From the NCBI GenBank assembly GCA_002898535.1, contig BEHN01000001.1, positions 186,001-250,000 of the forward strand: a DNA stretch of 64,000 nt, given 5' to 3'. Below are positions 8,055 to 14,871 of this stretch, in pieces. The notes beneath the pieces are model-generated. The model was not told the DNA's origin. It did not search any database and worked only from the letters and a program-made list of their open reading frames with translations. Within the stretch, counting starts at the first letter, position 1. Every line of letters begins with the position of its first letter. The stretch is from a bacterium HR11 (GTDB lineage Bacteria; Acidobacteriota; HRBIN11). The position numbers and the translations under genes were made by a program.

Positions 8055-9159
8055 CGAGGGCCCTCCCCGCCCGAAATCGAGTCCACGCCCACTGGACGAT
8101 GGCTTGGAAGCGGGTTTGGAAGGCCGTCTCCCCCAGGGTCTCGACACGGGCCCGGATGACGTCCTTATTAAAACGCCCCGTCAGGACCCTGTCAATCGCG
8201 GCCTGGAGGGCCGGGACGCTGACTTCCGGCAAGACGATGCCCGTCACGTCTGGTTCCACGACCTCCCGAGCCCCGCCCCGAGGCCCGACGATGGCCGGCC
8301 GACCGCAAGCATGGGCCTCGGCGACGACCATCCCGAAGTCCTCGACGGCCGGCAGGAGGACCGCATGGGCCCGCTGGTACAGCGTCCGAAGCACTTCGTC
8401 GTCGACCCGACCGACCCACCGGACGTTCGGCGGCGCCCGACGCTGGAGGGTCCGCCGCAGGGGGCCATCGCCCACGACGACGAGGGGGACCCGGGGGAAG
8501 GCCCGAAAGGCCTCGACGACGACTTCGATGCGCTTGTAAGGCACGAGGGCCGACACGACCAGAAAGTGCTCGGGGGCGACGTCGGCCGGCTGAAAGAAGT
8601 CCGTCCGGATCGGAGGATGCAGGACCAGGGCCGGACGACCGTAGTACTTTTGGACCCGGCGGGCGACAAACCGGGAGTTCGCCACAAAGAGGTCGACCCG
8701 GGCGGCCGACACCGTATCCCACCGGCGGAGACGATGGAGGAAGGCGTACTCCAAGAGACGGTACCGGGGTCCATGGCCCCAGTAGTCGAAACGGCGGTCC
8801 CAGACGTACCGCATCGGCGTGTGGATGTAACACACGTGGAGCGTGTCGGGGTCCGGGATAACCCCCTTGGCCACGCAGTGACTGGAGCTCACGACGAGGT
8901 CGTACCCGCTGAGGTCCCATCGTTCGACCCAGTAAGGAAACAACGGCAGGAGCCACCGGAAGTAACGCCGGGCGCCGGGCCATCGCTGAAGGGGGGACGG
9001 GCAGACGCGCACGTCCGGCAGGTGCCGGGCCAGTAGACGGGGATCGGCGATCAGCGTGTACACTGGCGCTCGTGGCCATATCCGGTGCAGGACCGCCAAG
9101 ACCCGCTCGCCGCCCCGCCACGTCACCAGCCAATCGTGTACGAGGGCCACACGTTCCAT
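8008..9159 (-). CDS. GT4-family glycosyltransferase
   Basis: A 383-residue retaining glycosyltransferase. The N terminus VALVHDWLVTWRGGERV and the C-terminal donor site EDFGMVVAEAHACGRPAI, with the E-x7-E motif, are typical of GT4. A LVVSALVPYKRIEVVVEAF strand precedes the donor domain. It probably adds a sugar to the lipid-linked intermediate made by the overlapping downstream gene. The polysaccharide cannot be named. It is first in a two-gene operon, and repeat-rich DNA lies upstream. Confidence 0.92.
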   Translation of the reverse strand: MERVALVHDWLVTWRGGERVLAVLHRIWPRAPVYTLIADPRLLARHLPDVRVCPSPLQRWPGARRYFRWLLPLFPYWVERWDLSGYDLVVSSSHCVAKGVIPDPDTLHVCYIHTPMRYVWDRRFDYWGHGPRYRLLEYAFLHRLRRWDTVSAARVDLFVANSRFVARRVQKYYGRPALVLHPPIRTDFFQPADVAPEHFLVVSALVPYKRIEVVVEAFRAFPRVPLVVVGDGPLRRTLQRRAPPNVRWVGRVDDEVLRTLYQRAHAVLLPAVEDFGMVVAEAHACGRPAIVGPRGGAREVVEPDVTGIVLPEVSVPALQAAIDRVLTGRFNKDVIRARVETLGETAFQTRFQAIVQWAWTRFRAGRALDEELRLLGGLPQVAD

Positions 9160-9233
9160 AACGGAGCCGTTCGTGCGGTGAGAAGTGCGATGGGAAGCGG
9201 AAAGGGCATCTCCACGAAAGCACGATGTTTCAG

Positions 9234-9288
9234 GCAGTTGGCAGATGGGCAGGTGGGCAGGTCGGCAGATAGGCAGATGGGCAGGTCG
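9234..9288. repeat. 8-bp tandem repeat array (GCAGGTGG family)
   Basis: Six in-phase octamers follow a partial unit: GCAGATGG, GCAGGTGG, GCAGGTCG, GCAGATAG, GCAGATGG, GCAGGTCG. The same family occurs at 17518-17590, 24350-24412, 37569-37607, 47357-47430 (inverted) and 49640-49716. Confidence 0.85.
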
Positions 9289-9299
9289 AGCGACGGGCG

Positions 9300-9480
9300 T
9301 CTATCCCCGGAACACCGGCCGTCATGCCGGTGTCTTCTTTAGAGAGCCCGCCGTCCTGCGGGCGTCCTCCTCATGGACCGCCCGTCCTGGCCGGGTCGAT
9401 CCCATCTGAACACCGCCAGGGGTGGCGGCGTCATCCCCTCCAAACACCGCCCGTCATGGCGGTGTCGTCCTTAACAAGCT
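9300..9480. repeat. array of five short hairpins with conserved loop
   Basis: Hairpins begin near 9313, 9346, 9375, 9411 and 9445. Stems differ: CACCGGC/GCCGGTG, GCCCGC/GCGGGC, an imperfect one, CCGCCA/TGGCGG, CACCGCC/GGCGGTG. Four of the five loops are CGTCAT or CGTCCT. Linkers such as ATCCCATCTGAA separate them. The whole block recurs inverted at 47110-47345. Confidence 0.8.
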
Positions 9481-9540
9481 TGAAACATCGAGATCGCCGG
9501 GCCATCGTTTTCCCGGATGGGAACCGCATTTCTCCCGACC

Positions 9541-9660
9541 GAACGGCTCTGATAACGGAGCCGTTCGGTTCGTGAGAAGGGCGTCAGAACGACCTTTCCC
9601 ATCCACCGGCAAGCACGATGTTTCAAAGGGACGGAGTGACGACGAAGTGACGAGCGACGG
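9541..9660. repeat. GAGCCGTTCGG-type dispersed element
   Basis: It starts with GGAGCCGTTCGGTTCGTGAG (about 9557) and continues through CCTTTCCCATCC and AAGCACGATGTTTCAAAG to GTGACG/AAGTGACG heptamers. Inverted or partial copies lie at 9755-9905, 24094-24180, 24411-24520, 37490-37755, 38690-38828, 47086-47160 and 49800-49875. Confidence 0.65.
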
Positions 9661-9671
9661 CCGGGCGGTCG

Positions 9672-9745
9672 GATGACCGCGACCCCGCTCTGACGGGCGG
9701 GCCTGAGATGAAAGGACCCCGCTCTTGGGCGAGCGGGGCTGGGAT
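9672..9745. repeat. paired GC-rich hairpins
   Basis: GACCCCGCTC-TGACG-GGCGGG is followed by CCCCGCTC-TTGG-GCGAGCGGGG, linked by GAGATGAAAGGA. A diverged copy in the same orientation lies at about 57490-57560, with the linker GGATGAAAGGA. Confidence 0.65.
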
Positions 9746-9918
9746 AAAAACGGCCCATCGGCCGGCCGGATTACTCGTCACTCCATTGCTCCGTCACTTC
9801 GTTACTTCGTCGCCCCATCCCTTCAAAAAATCGTCCTTCCTGAAGGGTCGGAAAGACTGAATCCATACGGGTTTTCCCGAACCGAACGGCCCTGCTCCCG
9901 TGGCCCTTTGCATCGTCC

Positions 9919-10209
9919 TCAGTGGACCGGTCCGATGGGCAGGACTTGCTCGGGGATCGTCCCGAAAGTCGCTTCATACCGGCGGATGTTTTCCTCCAGG
10001 GCCTTCAGGAGCCGTTTGGCGTGTGGGGGCGTCAGGATGATGTGAGCGACCAGCAGACCCCGCTGGGAACCCGGCGGGATATAAAGAAACCGCAGTTCGA
10101 AGGACTCCGGGTCATGGCCGATCATGACCTGGTTCGAGAAGCGGCCGACCGTCTGAGCATCGACCTGGACTTCTATCGGGGGGATTCCTTCGGGGGGCGT
10201 TTCGGGCAT
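9919..10209 (-). CDS. DUF3467 family protein
   Basis: A 96-residue protein matching DUF3467 in length and pattern: GRFSNQVMIGHDPESFELRF near the N terminus and ILTPPHAKRLLKALEENIRR near the C terminus, as in the family's F-x-N-x-x-x-V-x-x-x-P-x-x-F and L-x-P-x-x-A-K-x-L motifs. The function is unknown. GGAGGTG sits 6 bp before the ATG at 10209. Its first 37 bp overlap the 3' end of the NUDIX gene, so it is the last gene of a three-gene overlapping operon. Confidence 0.88.
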   Translation of the reverse strand: MPETPPEGIPPIEVQVDAQTVGRFSNQVMIGHDPESFELRFLYIPPGSQRGLLVAHIILTPPHAKRLLKALEENIRRYEATFGTIPEQVLPIGPVH

Positions 10210-10688
10210 GGGACACCTCCGTAGCGGATTTGCTGAAGATAGTCCAGGGCATGTCGGAAGAGGTCCCGGAGGTTGTCGTACCCGAGGGCTTGCGGGACCT
10301 CGGCCGTCGGCATCCAGCGGGCCGACCGGTGCTCCCGAGAGGGCCGCAGGGCTGCCTCGTGGGTCTCGGCCAGATAGAAGACGACCGTCTTATCGACGGT
10401 CACCGCCTCGCCAGGGCGATGCCACCGGTCTCGGTAAGTATAGTGAATGGTGTGGGTAAAGCCCTCGATGACGTGAACGTCGGACACGCCGGCCTCCTCC
10501 CGGACTTCCCGGATGGCCGCCTCGAGGGGAGTCTCCCCAGGCTCGACCTTCCCCTTTGGGAACTCCCACCGGCCATTCGGTTTCTGGAGTAGGAGCCACT
10601 CGAACCCCTGGTCCGTCGTCCGCAGGACCAGGAGACCCGCCGAAAACTCCGGAATCCGAGCGTCAAGGCCGGGCGTCCCTTCCCTCAT
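10173..10688 (-). CDS. NUDIX hydrolase (Ap4A hydrolase-like)
   Basis: A 171-residue protein. The complete NUDIX box runs from GKVEPGETPLEAA to REVREEAGV and carries the G-x5-E-x7-R-E-x-x-E-E-x-G metal-binding and catalytic pattern. NGRWEFPKG before the box and the overall length resemble diadenosine-tetraphosphate hydrolases that clear nucleotide by-products. The substrate is inferred only from resemblance. The ATG at 10688 overlaps the upstream gene's TGA (ATGA). The longer open frame upstream is antisense-like noise. Confidence 0.9.
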   Translation of the reverse strand: MREGTPGLDARIPEFSAGLLVLRTTDQGFEWLLLQKPNGRWEFPKGKVEPGETPLEAAIREVREEAGVSDVHVIEGFTHTIHYTYRDRWHRPGEAVTVDKTVVFYLAETHEAALRPSREHRSARWMPTAEVPQALGYDNLRDLFRHALDYLQQIRYGGVPCPKRPPKESPR

Positions 10689-12517
10689 GGAGACCAGCCG
10701 TCCGGCACGCGCCATGTCTCGACAGCATCTCGTAAGGCTAAGACCGTGAGCCGCAGGAGGACTGGCGTAGGGGGTAACAAGATCACGTCGCTCCGACTCT
10801 GGAGGGTGCAGACGTCGGGCTCGCACCATACCTTGGTCAACTGACCCTGCCAGGTCTCGGCCCGGTGGAGGAGGTCCGACCATAATCGGGCCGGCAAGGT
10901 CGGGAACGAGGGGTCCGGCGTCGACCCCGGCAGGGAGCCGAGCCGGCGGAACTCCAGCGGCCGCTCCAACGCTAAAAAAGAGGGACCGTCCAAGTATAAA
11001 AAGAGAATCCACCGGTCCGGCCCAAAGGTGTCGAGAGCCCGCCATCGGGGCTTTCCCTTCAAGAGACCCCCCTTGGCGAGGCCCCGACCTTCCAGGGCTT
11101 CATCCATCTGAGCGCCGTGGAGCGTTAAGACGAATCCCAGGGGATGGACCCCAAAGGTCGGTGAGACCGTCGGGAGCAGAAGGGTCGTCGCCTGATAGAG
11201 GGGGAAGGGCCGGTCCCGGACTTGGGTGACCGAGACGAGTCCCTGTTCTCGTCGGGTCTGCTCGACCCAGGCCGCCAACGCCCGCTCCCACCGGGCGGCG
11301 TCCCGGGCCCCCACGAGGACCTTCAGGCGGGCCTGGCCCAGGGACTTCAGGACCTGCGACAGCATACCCAGAGACGAGGCCGTGTTTCCCTGAGAGGAGG
11401 CGGACTCGATGAGCCTTGGCCATTGGGGCCACAGTTGAGTCAAGTTCGCCGTGATCAGGAGGTCGCCGGACCAGTTTTCCACGAGGGCATCGTCGTCCGC
11501 CAGCAGGGTCCGGTGCGTCTCCGAGCCGCCCCGGGCCGAACGCAGGGTCCGGATGTATCGAAGCCATCCGGCCGGGTCCTCCAGGTGAAGGGCTACCACG
11601 ATGCGGTCTTCGTCCCGGACCCACCGGAGGAAATCCTTGGACATGCTCGTTCGCGTGACGAGCCGGTCCCAGGGGGCCGGCCAGGGTCCCTCCGGCCAGA
11701 CCTGCAGGACCGTGTCCTGCCAACCGCCTCGAAGACTGCTACTCAGCGTGACGGCCCGGATATGCCGCAGGACCGTCTCGACCCGCCGGCCGCCGTCCCC
11801 TGCCGGCAGGCACGCCGCCAAACTCCGAGGGACCACTATGAAGTAGGCGCCCGGGCTACGGACCTGCCGGCGCCAGGCCGCGGCGGCCAGGGTCCCCCGG
11901 AGGGCCGATCGATGGCCGGACCGGACGGCGACCAGGTCTTCCCATCCCCGAGCGGACGTGACGAAGTGACGGGGTCCGTCGGCGTGGACGACCGGCGGGA
12001 CGTCCGCCCCGAGAAACCGTGTCCATTCCCGCCAGAGGTCTCGAAGACCGGGTTCGACCACCGCCCAAACGTCGGGCGGTGCCTCGACCATCCAGGCCCA
12101 CTCCCAGGCGCCTTTATCCTGACGACAGTCTTCCGGTGCGTGGACCCAGACGGCCGCCGCGACCCGTCCGACCCGGGTCAGCGTCCCCCGGGCCGCCCAT
12201 TCGTCGATTCGCTTCTGCCAGACGGCTGGCAGACGGGCGTCCGCTCGGGCTTGGACAGACCGGAAATACGCCTGGAGCTCGGGCCAGACCTCGGGCCGAC
12301 GGACGTCCCGCTGGGCGGGACTCGTCTCCATCGCCCGAATCCATGCGGAGAGTCTCGGAATCTCCAACGCCAGGGCTGTCTCTTGGGGCCACCAGGCATC
12401 ACTCACTAACTTGGGTTGCCATCCGATATGTCGCAAGGCCCATATGCCCAGGACGACGAAGATCAGGCTGAAGACGATCAAGCCGCCGATGACCAGCGCT
12501 TTGGGAAGACCCCTCAT
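10685..12517 (-). CDS. membrane-anchored hypothetical protein, 610 aa
   Basis: An N-terminal hydrophobic segment (residues about 8-30, ALVIGGLIVFSLIFVVLGIW) is followed by a large, probably extracytoplasmic, Trp-rich domain. I recognise no catalytic motif. The general layout resembles DUF3352-type anchored proteins, but the match is too weak to name. It is the first gene of the operon with NUDIX and DUF3467 (ATGA overlap). A consensus promoter on the opposite strand begins 17 bp upstream of its start, so control may be mutual. Confidence 0.7.
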   Translation of the reverse strand: MRGLPKALVIGGLIVFSLIFVVLGIWALRHIGWQPKLVSDAWWPQETALALEIPRLSAWIRAMETSPAQRDVRRPEVWPELQAYFRSVQARADARLPAVWQKRIDEWAARGTLTRVGRVAAAVWVHAPEDCRQDKGAWEWAWMVEAPPDVWAVVEPGLRDLWREWTRFLGADVPPVVHADGPRHFVTSARGWEDLVAVRSGHRSALRGTLAAAAWRRQVRSPGAYFIVVPRSLAACLPAGDGGRRVETVLRHIRAVTLSSSLRGGWQDTVLQVWPEGPWPAPWDRLVTRTSMSKDFLRWVRDEDRIVVALHLEDPAGWLRYIRTLRSARGGSETHRTLLADDDALVENWSGDLLITANLTQLWPQWPRLIESASSQGNTASSLGMLSQVLKSLGQARLKVLVGARDAARWERALAAWVEQTRREQGLVSVTQVRDRPFPLYQATTLLLPTVSPTFGVHPLGFVLTLHGAQMDEALEGRGLAKGGLLKGKPRWRALDTFGPDRWILFLYLDGPSFLALERPLEFRRLGSLPGSTPDPSFPTLPARLWSDLLHRAETWQGQLTKVWCEPDVCTLQSRSDVILLPPTPVLLRLTVLALRDAVETWRVPDGWSP

Positions 12518-12533
12518 GGTGCGCCTCCCCGAA

Positions 12534-12562
12534 TTGACAGGCTCAACGGCCTCCGTTATTAT
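12534..12562 (+). promoter_or_regulatory. sigma-70-type promoter, near consensus
   Basis: TTGACA at 12534-12539, a 17-bp spacer, then TATTAT at 12557-12562. It is the best promoter match in the window. Transcription would start near 12569 and could reach inositol-phosphate synthase through a leader of about 310 nt. Confidence 0.65.
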
Positions 12563-12572
12563 AGCGCTCCCG

Positions 12573-12635
12573 ATGTGGAAATTCGAGGAGGTCTTTCACG
12601 GAAAAGTTGGGCTTGTGCGTAAAGGCGTCCGATGA
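12573..12635 (+). CDS. possible near-leaderless 20-aa ORF
   Basis: An ATG lies only a few bases after the start site predicted for the 12534 promoter and encodes MWKFEEVFHGKVGLVRKGVR before TGA. There is no Shine-Dalgarno site upstream, so translation would have to be leaderless. It could be a leader peptide for the gene at 12880, or chance. No homologue is recognised. Confidence 0.2.
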   Translation: MWKFEEVFHGKVGLVRKGVR

Positions 12636-12879
12636 GCCTGGGCTATCTTACGGGAAGCACGATTTCCAAGCAGAGGGACGGCGGGATGAATCAAGTGACG
12701 GAGTGGATGGGGTGACGAAGGGATGAAGTGGAATTCCAAGGGTGTAGCGAAGGGGTAGCCCCCTTTAACTCGTCACTCCGTTATGGCTCGGGACTCCGTC
12801 CCTTTCTCAACAGCTCCCCCAAGAAGATGAGGCTCGGGGGCAGTCGGGTCGATGATTTCCAGCGAGGGGAGGAGCTCTC

Positions 12880-13965
12880 ATGGGGAAGATTCGTATCGCC
12901 ATCGCGGGTGTCGGTAACTGTGCGGCGGCCTTGTTAGAGGGCATCGAACTCTACCGGACCCTGGACCCCAAGGAGGCCATCGGCCTCATGCACTGGGACA
13001 TGGGAGGCTACACACCCGGGGACATCGAGGTCGTCGCCGCCTTCGACGTCGATGCCCGGAAGGTCAACCGAAGCCTGCGGGAGGCCGTATTAAGTGCCCC
13101 GAACTGTATCTATCCCATTTATCGGGACTTGCCGGACTGGCCTGTGCGGGTCCTGATGGGGCCGGTCCTGGACGGCGTCGCCGCCCATATGAAGGACTAC
13201 CCGCCGGGGCGGACCTTTGTCGTCGCCGACGAAAAACCGGTCCCCGTCGCCCGGGTCTTGCAAGAGACGGGGGCCGAAATCTTGCTCAACTATCTCCCCG
13301 TCGGCTCCCAGAAGGCCACCGAATACTATGCCGAGGCGTGCCTCGAGGCGGGCGTTTCGCTCATCAACTGTATTCCCGTCTTCATCGTGTCGAATCCCGA
13401 ATGGGCGGCCCGCTTCGAGCAGGCCGGCATTCCCTGCATCGGCGACGACGTCAAGAGCCAGCTTGGGGCGACGATCCTCCACCGGACCCTGACCCAGCTC
13501 TGCGTCGACCGGGGCGTCCGCATCGACCGGATGTACCAGCTCAACGTCGGCGGGAACACGGACTTCCTGAACATGCTGGAGCGGTCCCGTCTGAAGTCCA
13601 AGAAGATTTCCAAGACGGAGGCCGTGACGTCCCTGGTCCCCTACGACCTGGGATGGGAGAACATCCACATCGGCCCCAGCGATTACGTTCCCTGGCTGAA
13701 AGACGAAAAGGTCTGTTTCATCCGCATCGAGGGCCGCATCTTTGGCCATGTCCCCATCTCGATGGACGTCCGCCTGTCGGTCCAGGACTCGCCCAACAGC
13801 GCTGGTGTCGTCATCGACGCGATCCGCTACTGTAAGATCGCTCGGGACCGGGGCCTGAAGGGCCCCCTCTACGACATCTCCGCTTACACGATGAAGCACC
13901 CGCCCGTCCAGATGCGGGACGAGGAAGCCCGCCAACGGATCGAAGCCTTCCTTCGGCAACGGTAG
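12880..13965 (+). CDS. ino1: inositol-3-phosphate synthase
   Basis: A 361-residue NAD-dependent cytoplasmic enzyme that converts glucose 6-phosphate to 1D-myo-inositol 3-phosphate. The Rossmann start IRIAIAGVGNCAAALLEGI, the long GDDVKSQLGATILHRTL segment and LNVGGNTDFLNMLERSRLKS are characteristic of the short archaeal and actinobacterial type. AGGGGAGGAG precedes the ATG. The product can feed inositol lipids or compatible solutes such as di-myo-inositol phosphate; no partner gene here decides which. It appears monocistronic. Confidence 0.95.
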   Translation: MGKIRIAIAGVGNCAAALLEGIELYRTLDPKEAIGLMHWDMGGYTPGDIEVVAAFDVDARKVNRSLREAVLSAPNCIYPIYRDLPDWPVRVLMGPVLDGVAAHMKDYPPGRTFVVADEKPVPVARVLQETGAEILLNYLPVGSQKATEYYAEACLEAGVSLINCIPVFIVSNPEWAARFEQAGIPCIGDDVKSQLGATILHRTLTQLCVDRGVRIDRMYQLNVGGNTDFLNMLERSRLKSKKISKTEAVTSLVPYDLGWENIHIGPSDYVPWLKDEKVCFIRIEGRIFGHVPISMDVRLSVQDSPNSAGVVIDAIRYCKIARDRGLKGPLYDISAYTMKHPPVQMRDEEARQRIEAFLRQR

Positions 13966-14069
13966 CCTCGGCAGCTTTATCCCCGGGCCATAGCCACGGA
14001 TGGGGCGGGGATATAGCTTTAATTCCGGGTGTTGAGCTGAGACCCCGGTACCCGGCCCCTAACGGCTTG

Positions 14070-14654
14070 ATGCGATACTGGGAACCCGTCGATGAACTTC
14101 GCGTGCGCGGATGGGTCCTCCTGTCTCGGATGGATTATGTCCGGTCCCGCTGGGGCGAAGCAGTCCTGCAGGAGCTCCTGAGTCGGTTGACTCCTGAGGA
14201 ACAGACCCAGTGGCGTCAGGCCAACGTCAACGGCTGGTACGAACTGCGATTCGTTGAGCGCTTCGAGCGTCTCATTGCCGAGTATGCAGGCGAGGACCCA
14301 GATGCGGTCTATGAAGCGATGGGGGCCTTCTCAGCTGAACGGGCCTTCCACCCCGAGAAGGGTCAATACCGACGCTTCCTGGGTAAGCCTCCAGAGCTGT
14401 TCCTGAAGCTGGCCGCCGCTTGGCAGAACGAGTACTACAACGCCGGCCTGACGGAGTACTATCCGACGGGCGTATCATCTTGTATAATCCGTACGCGGTA
14501 CATCCCATATACGACCCGACCCAACTGTCGGAGCAACCTGGGCTTTTTCCGCCGGTCGATTGAAATCCTGGGGGGCCAAGACGTCCGGGCTGAGGAACGC
14601 CGTTGTCTCTTACAAGGCGACGCCTGGTGTGAATTCCATTTCGCATGGCAGTAA
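14070..14654 (+). CDS. V4R-like/DUF2378-like hypothetical protein
   Basis: A 194-residue protein. The C-terminal part, with IEILGGQDVRAEERRCLLQG and DAWCEFHFAW, has the R-C-L-x-x-G-D-x-x-C-x-F pattern seen at the end of V4R (4-vinyl reductase-like) and DUF2378-type sensory domains, which bind small ligands or mediate protein contacts. The N-terminal half is helical and contains a MDYVRSRWGEA segment. A TTG lies directly before the chosen ATG. The function is uncertain, and no neighbour shares an obvious pathway. Confidence 0.6.
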   Translation: MRYWEPVDELRVRGWVLLSRMDYVRSRWGEAVLQELLSRLTPEEQTQWRQANVNGWYELRFVERFERLIAEYAGEDPDAVYEAMGAFSAERAFHPEKGQYRRFLGKPPELFLKLAAAWQNEYYNAGLTEYYPTGVSSCIIRTRYIPYTTRPNCRSNLGFFRRSIEILGGQDVRAEERRCLLQGDAWCEFHFAWQ

Positions 14655-14821
14655 TTAGGGTCCCGGCTATCGGGTTCCGGCCCAAGGGGACCGCTGAGGC
14701 AATAGACTGACTCTGTCAGGGGGTCGACTCCGTCAGACGAGGGGGAAGCCCCGGGCGGACAGCGGTCCGTGGTCTTTCATTCCTGGCCCTGGGACCCGGC
14801 ACCTATCACCCGGGACCTCAC

Positions 14822-14841
14822 TAATACTTGATTAATACTTG
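14822..14841 (+). promoter_or_regulatory. direct repeat TAATACTTG x2 upstream of hflX
   Basis: Two perfect TAATACTTG copies with 11-bp centre spacing (14822-14830 and 14833-14841), in unusually AT-rich DNA just before hflX. One helical turn of spacing suggests a regulator site or promoter element. No regulator is identified. Confidence 0.35.
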
Positions 14842-14871
14842 CATTTTGTGTCGTCGCTCACGAAGGAGGGT

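Larger units (their letters stand above)
9160..9918. repeat. 759-bp repeat block with no gene
   Basis: In order: a degraded CGGAGCCGTTCGT-type element (9164-9235), an octamer array (9234-9288), a hairpin array (9300-9480), a complete GAGCCGTTCGGTTCGTGA element (9535-9665), two larger GC hairpins (9672-9745), and an inverted element with CGTCACT heptamers ending in GAACCGAACGGCCCTG (9755-9905). No credible coding frame is present. Confidence 0.8.
12518..12879. other. 362-bp intergenic region with promoter and repeats
   Basis: This gap lies between the divergent 610-aa gene and inositol-phosphate synthase. It holds a plus-strand consensus promoter (12534-12562), a possible 20-codon reading frame (12573-12635), and GAAGCACGAT plus GTGACGGAGTG / CTCGTCACTCCGT inverted repeat pieces of the dispersed element (12650-12800). 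Confidence 0.6.

Noticed and set aside
9300-9480. CRISPR-like array
   Set aside because: The palindromic units are regularly spaced, but stems differ between units and linkers are short (about 10-15 bp) and repetitive rather than unique spacers; no cas gene is present.
10689-11045. N-terminal extension of the NUDIX protein
   Set aside because: This stretch is the out-of-frame 3' end of the upstream 610-aa gene; the ATGA overlap at 10688 gives a normal-length NUDIX protein.
13966-14069. tRNA or riboswitch in the gap after inositol-phosphate synthase
   Set aside because: GC-rich partial stems are present, but no cloverleaf, CCA-end pattern or known aptamer core could be traced.
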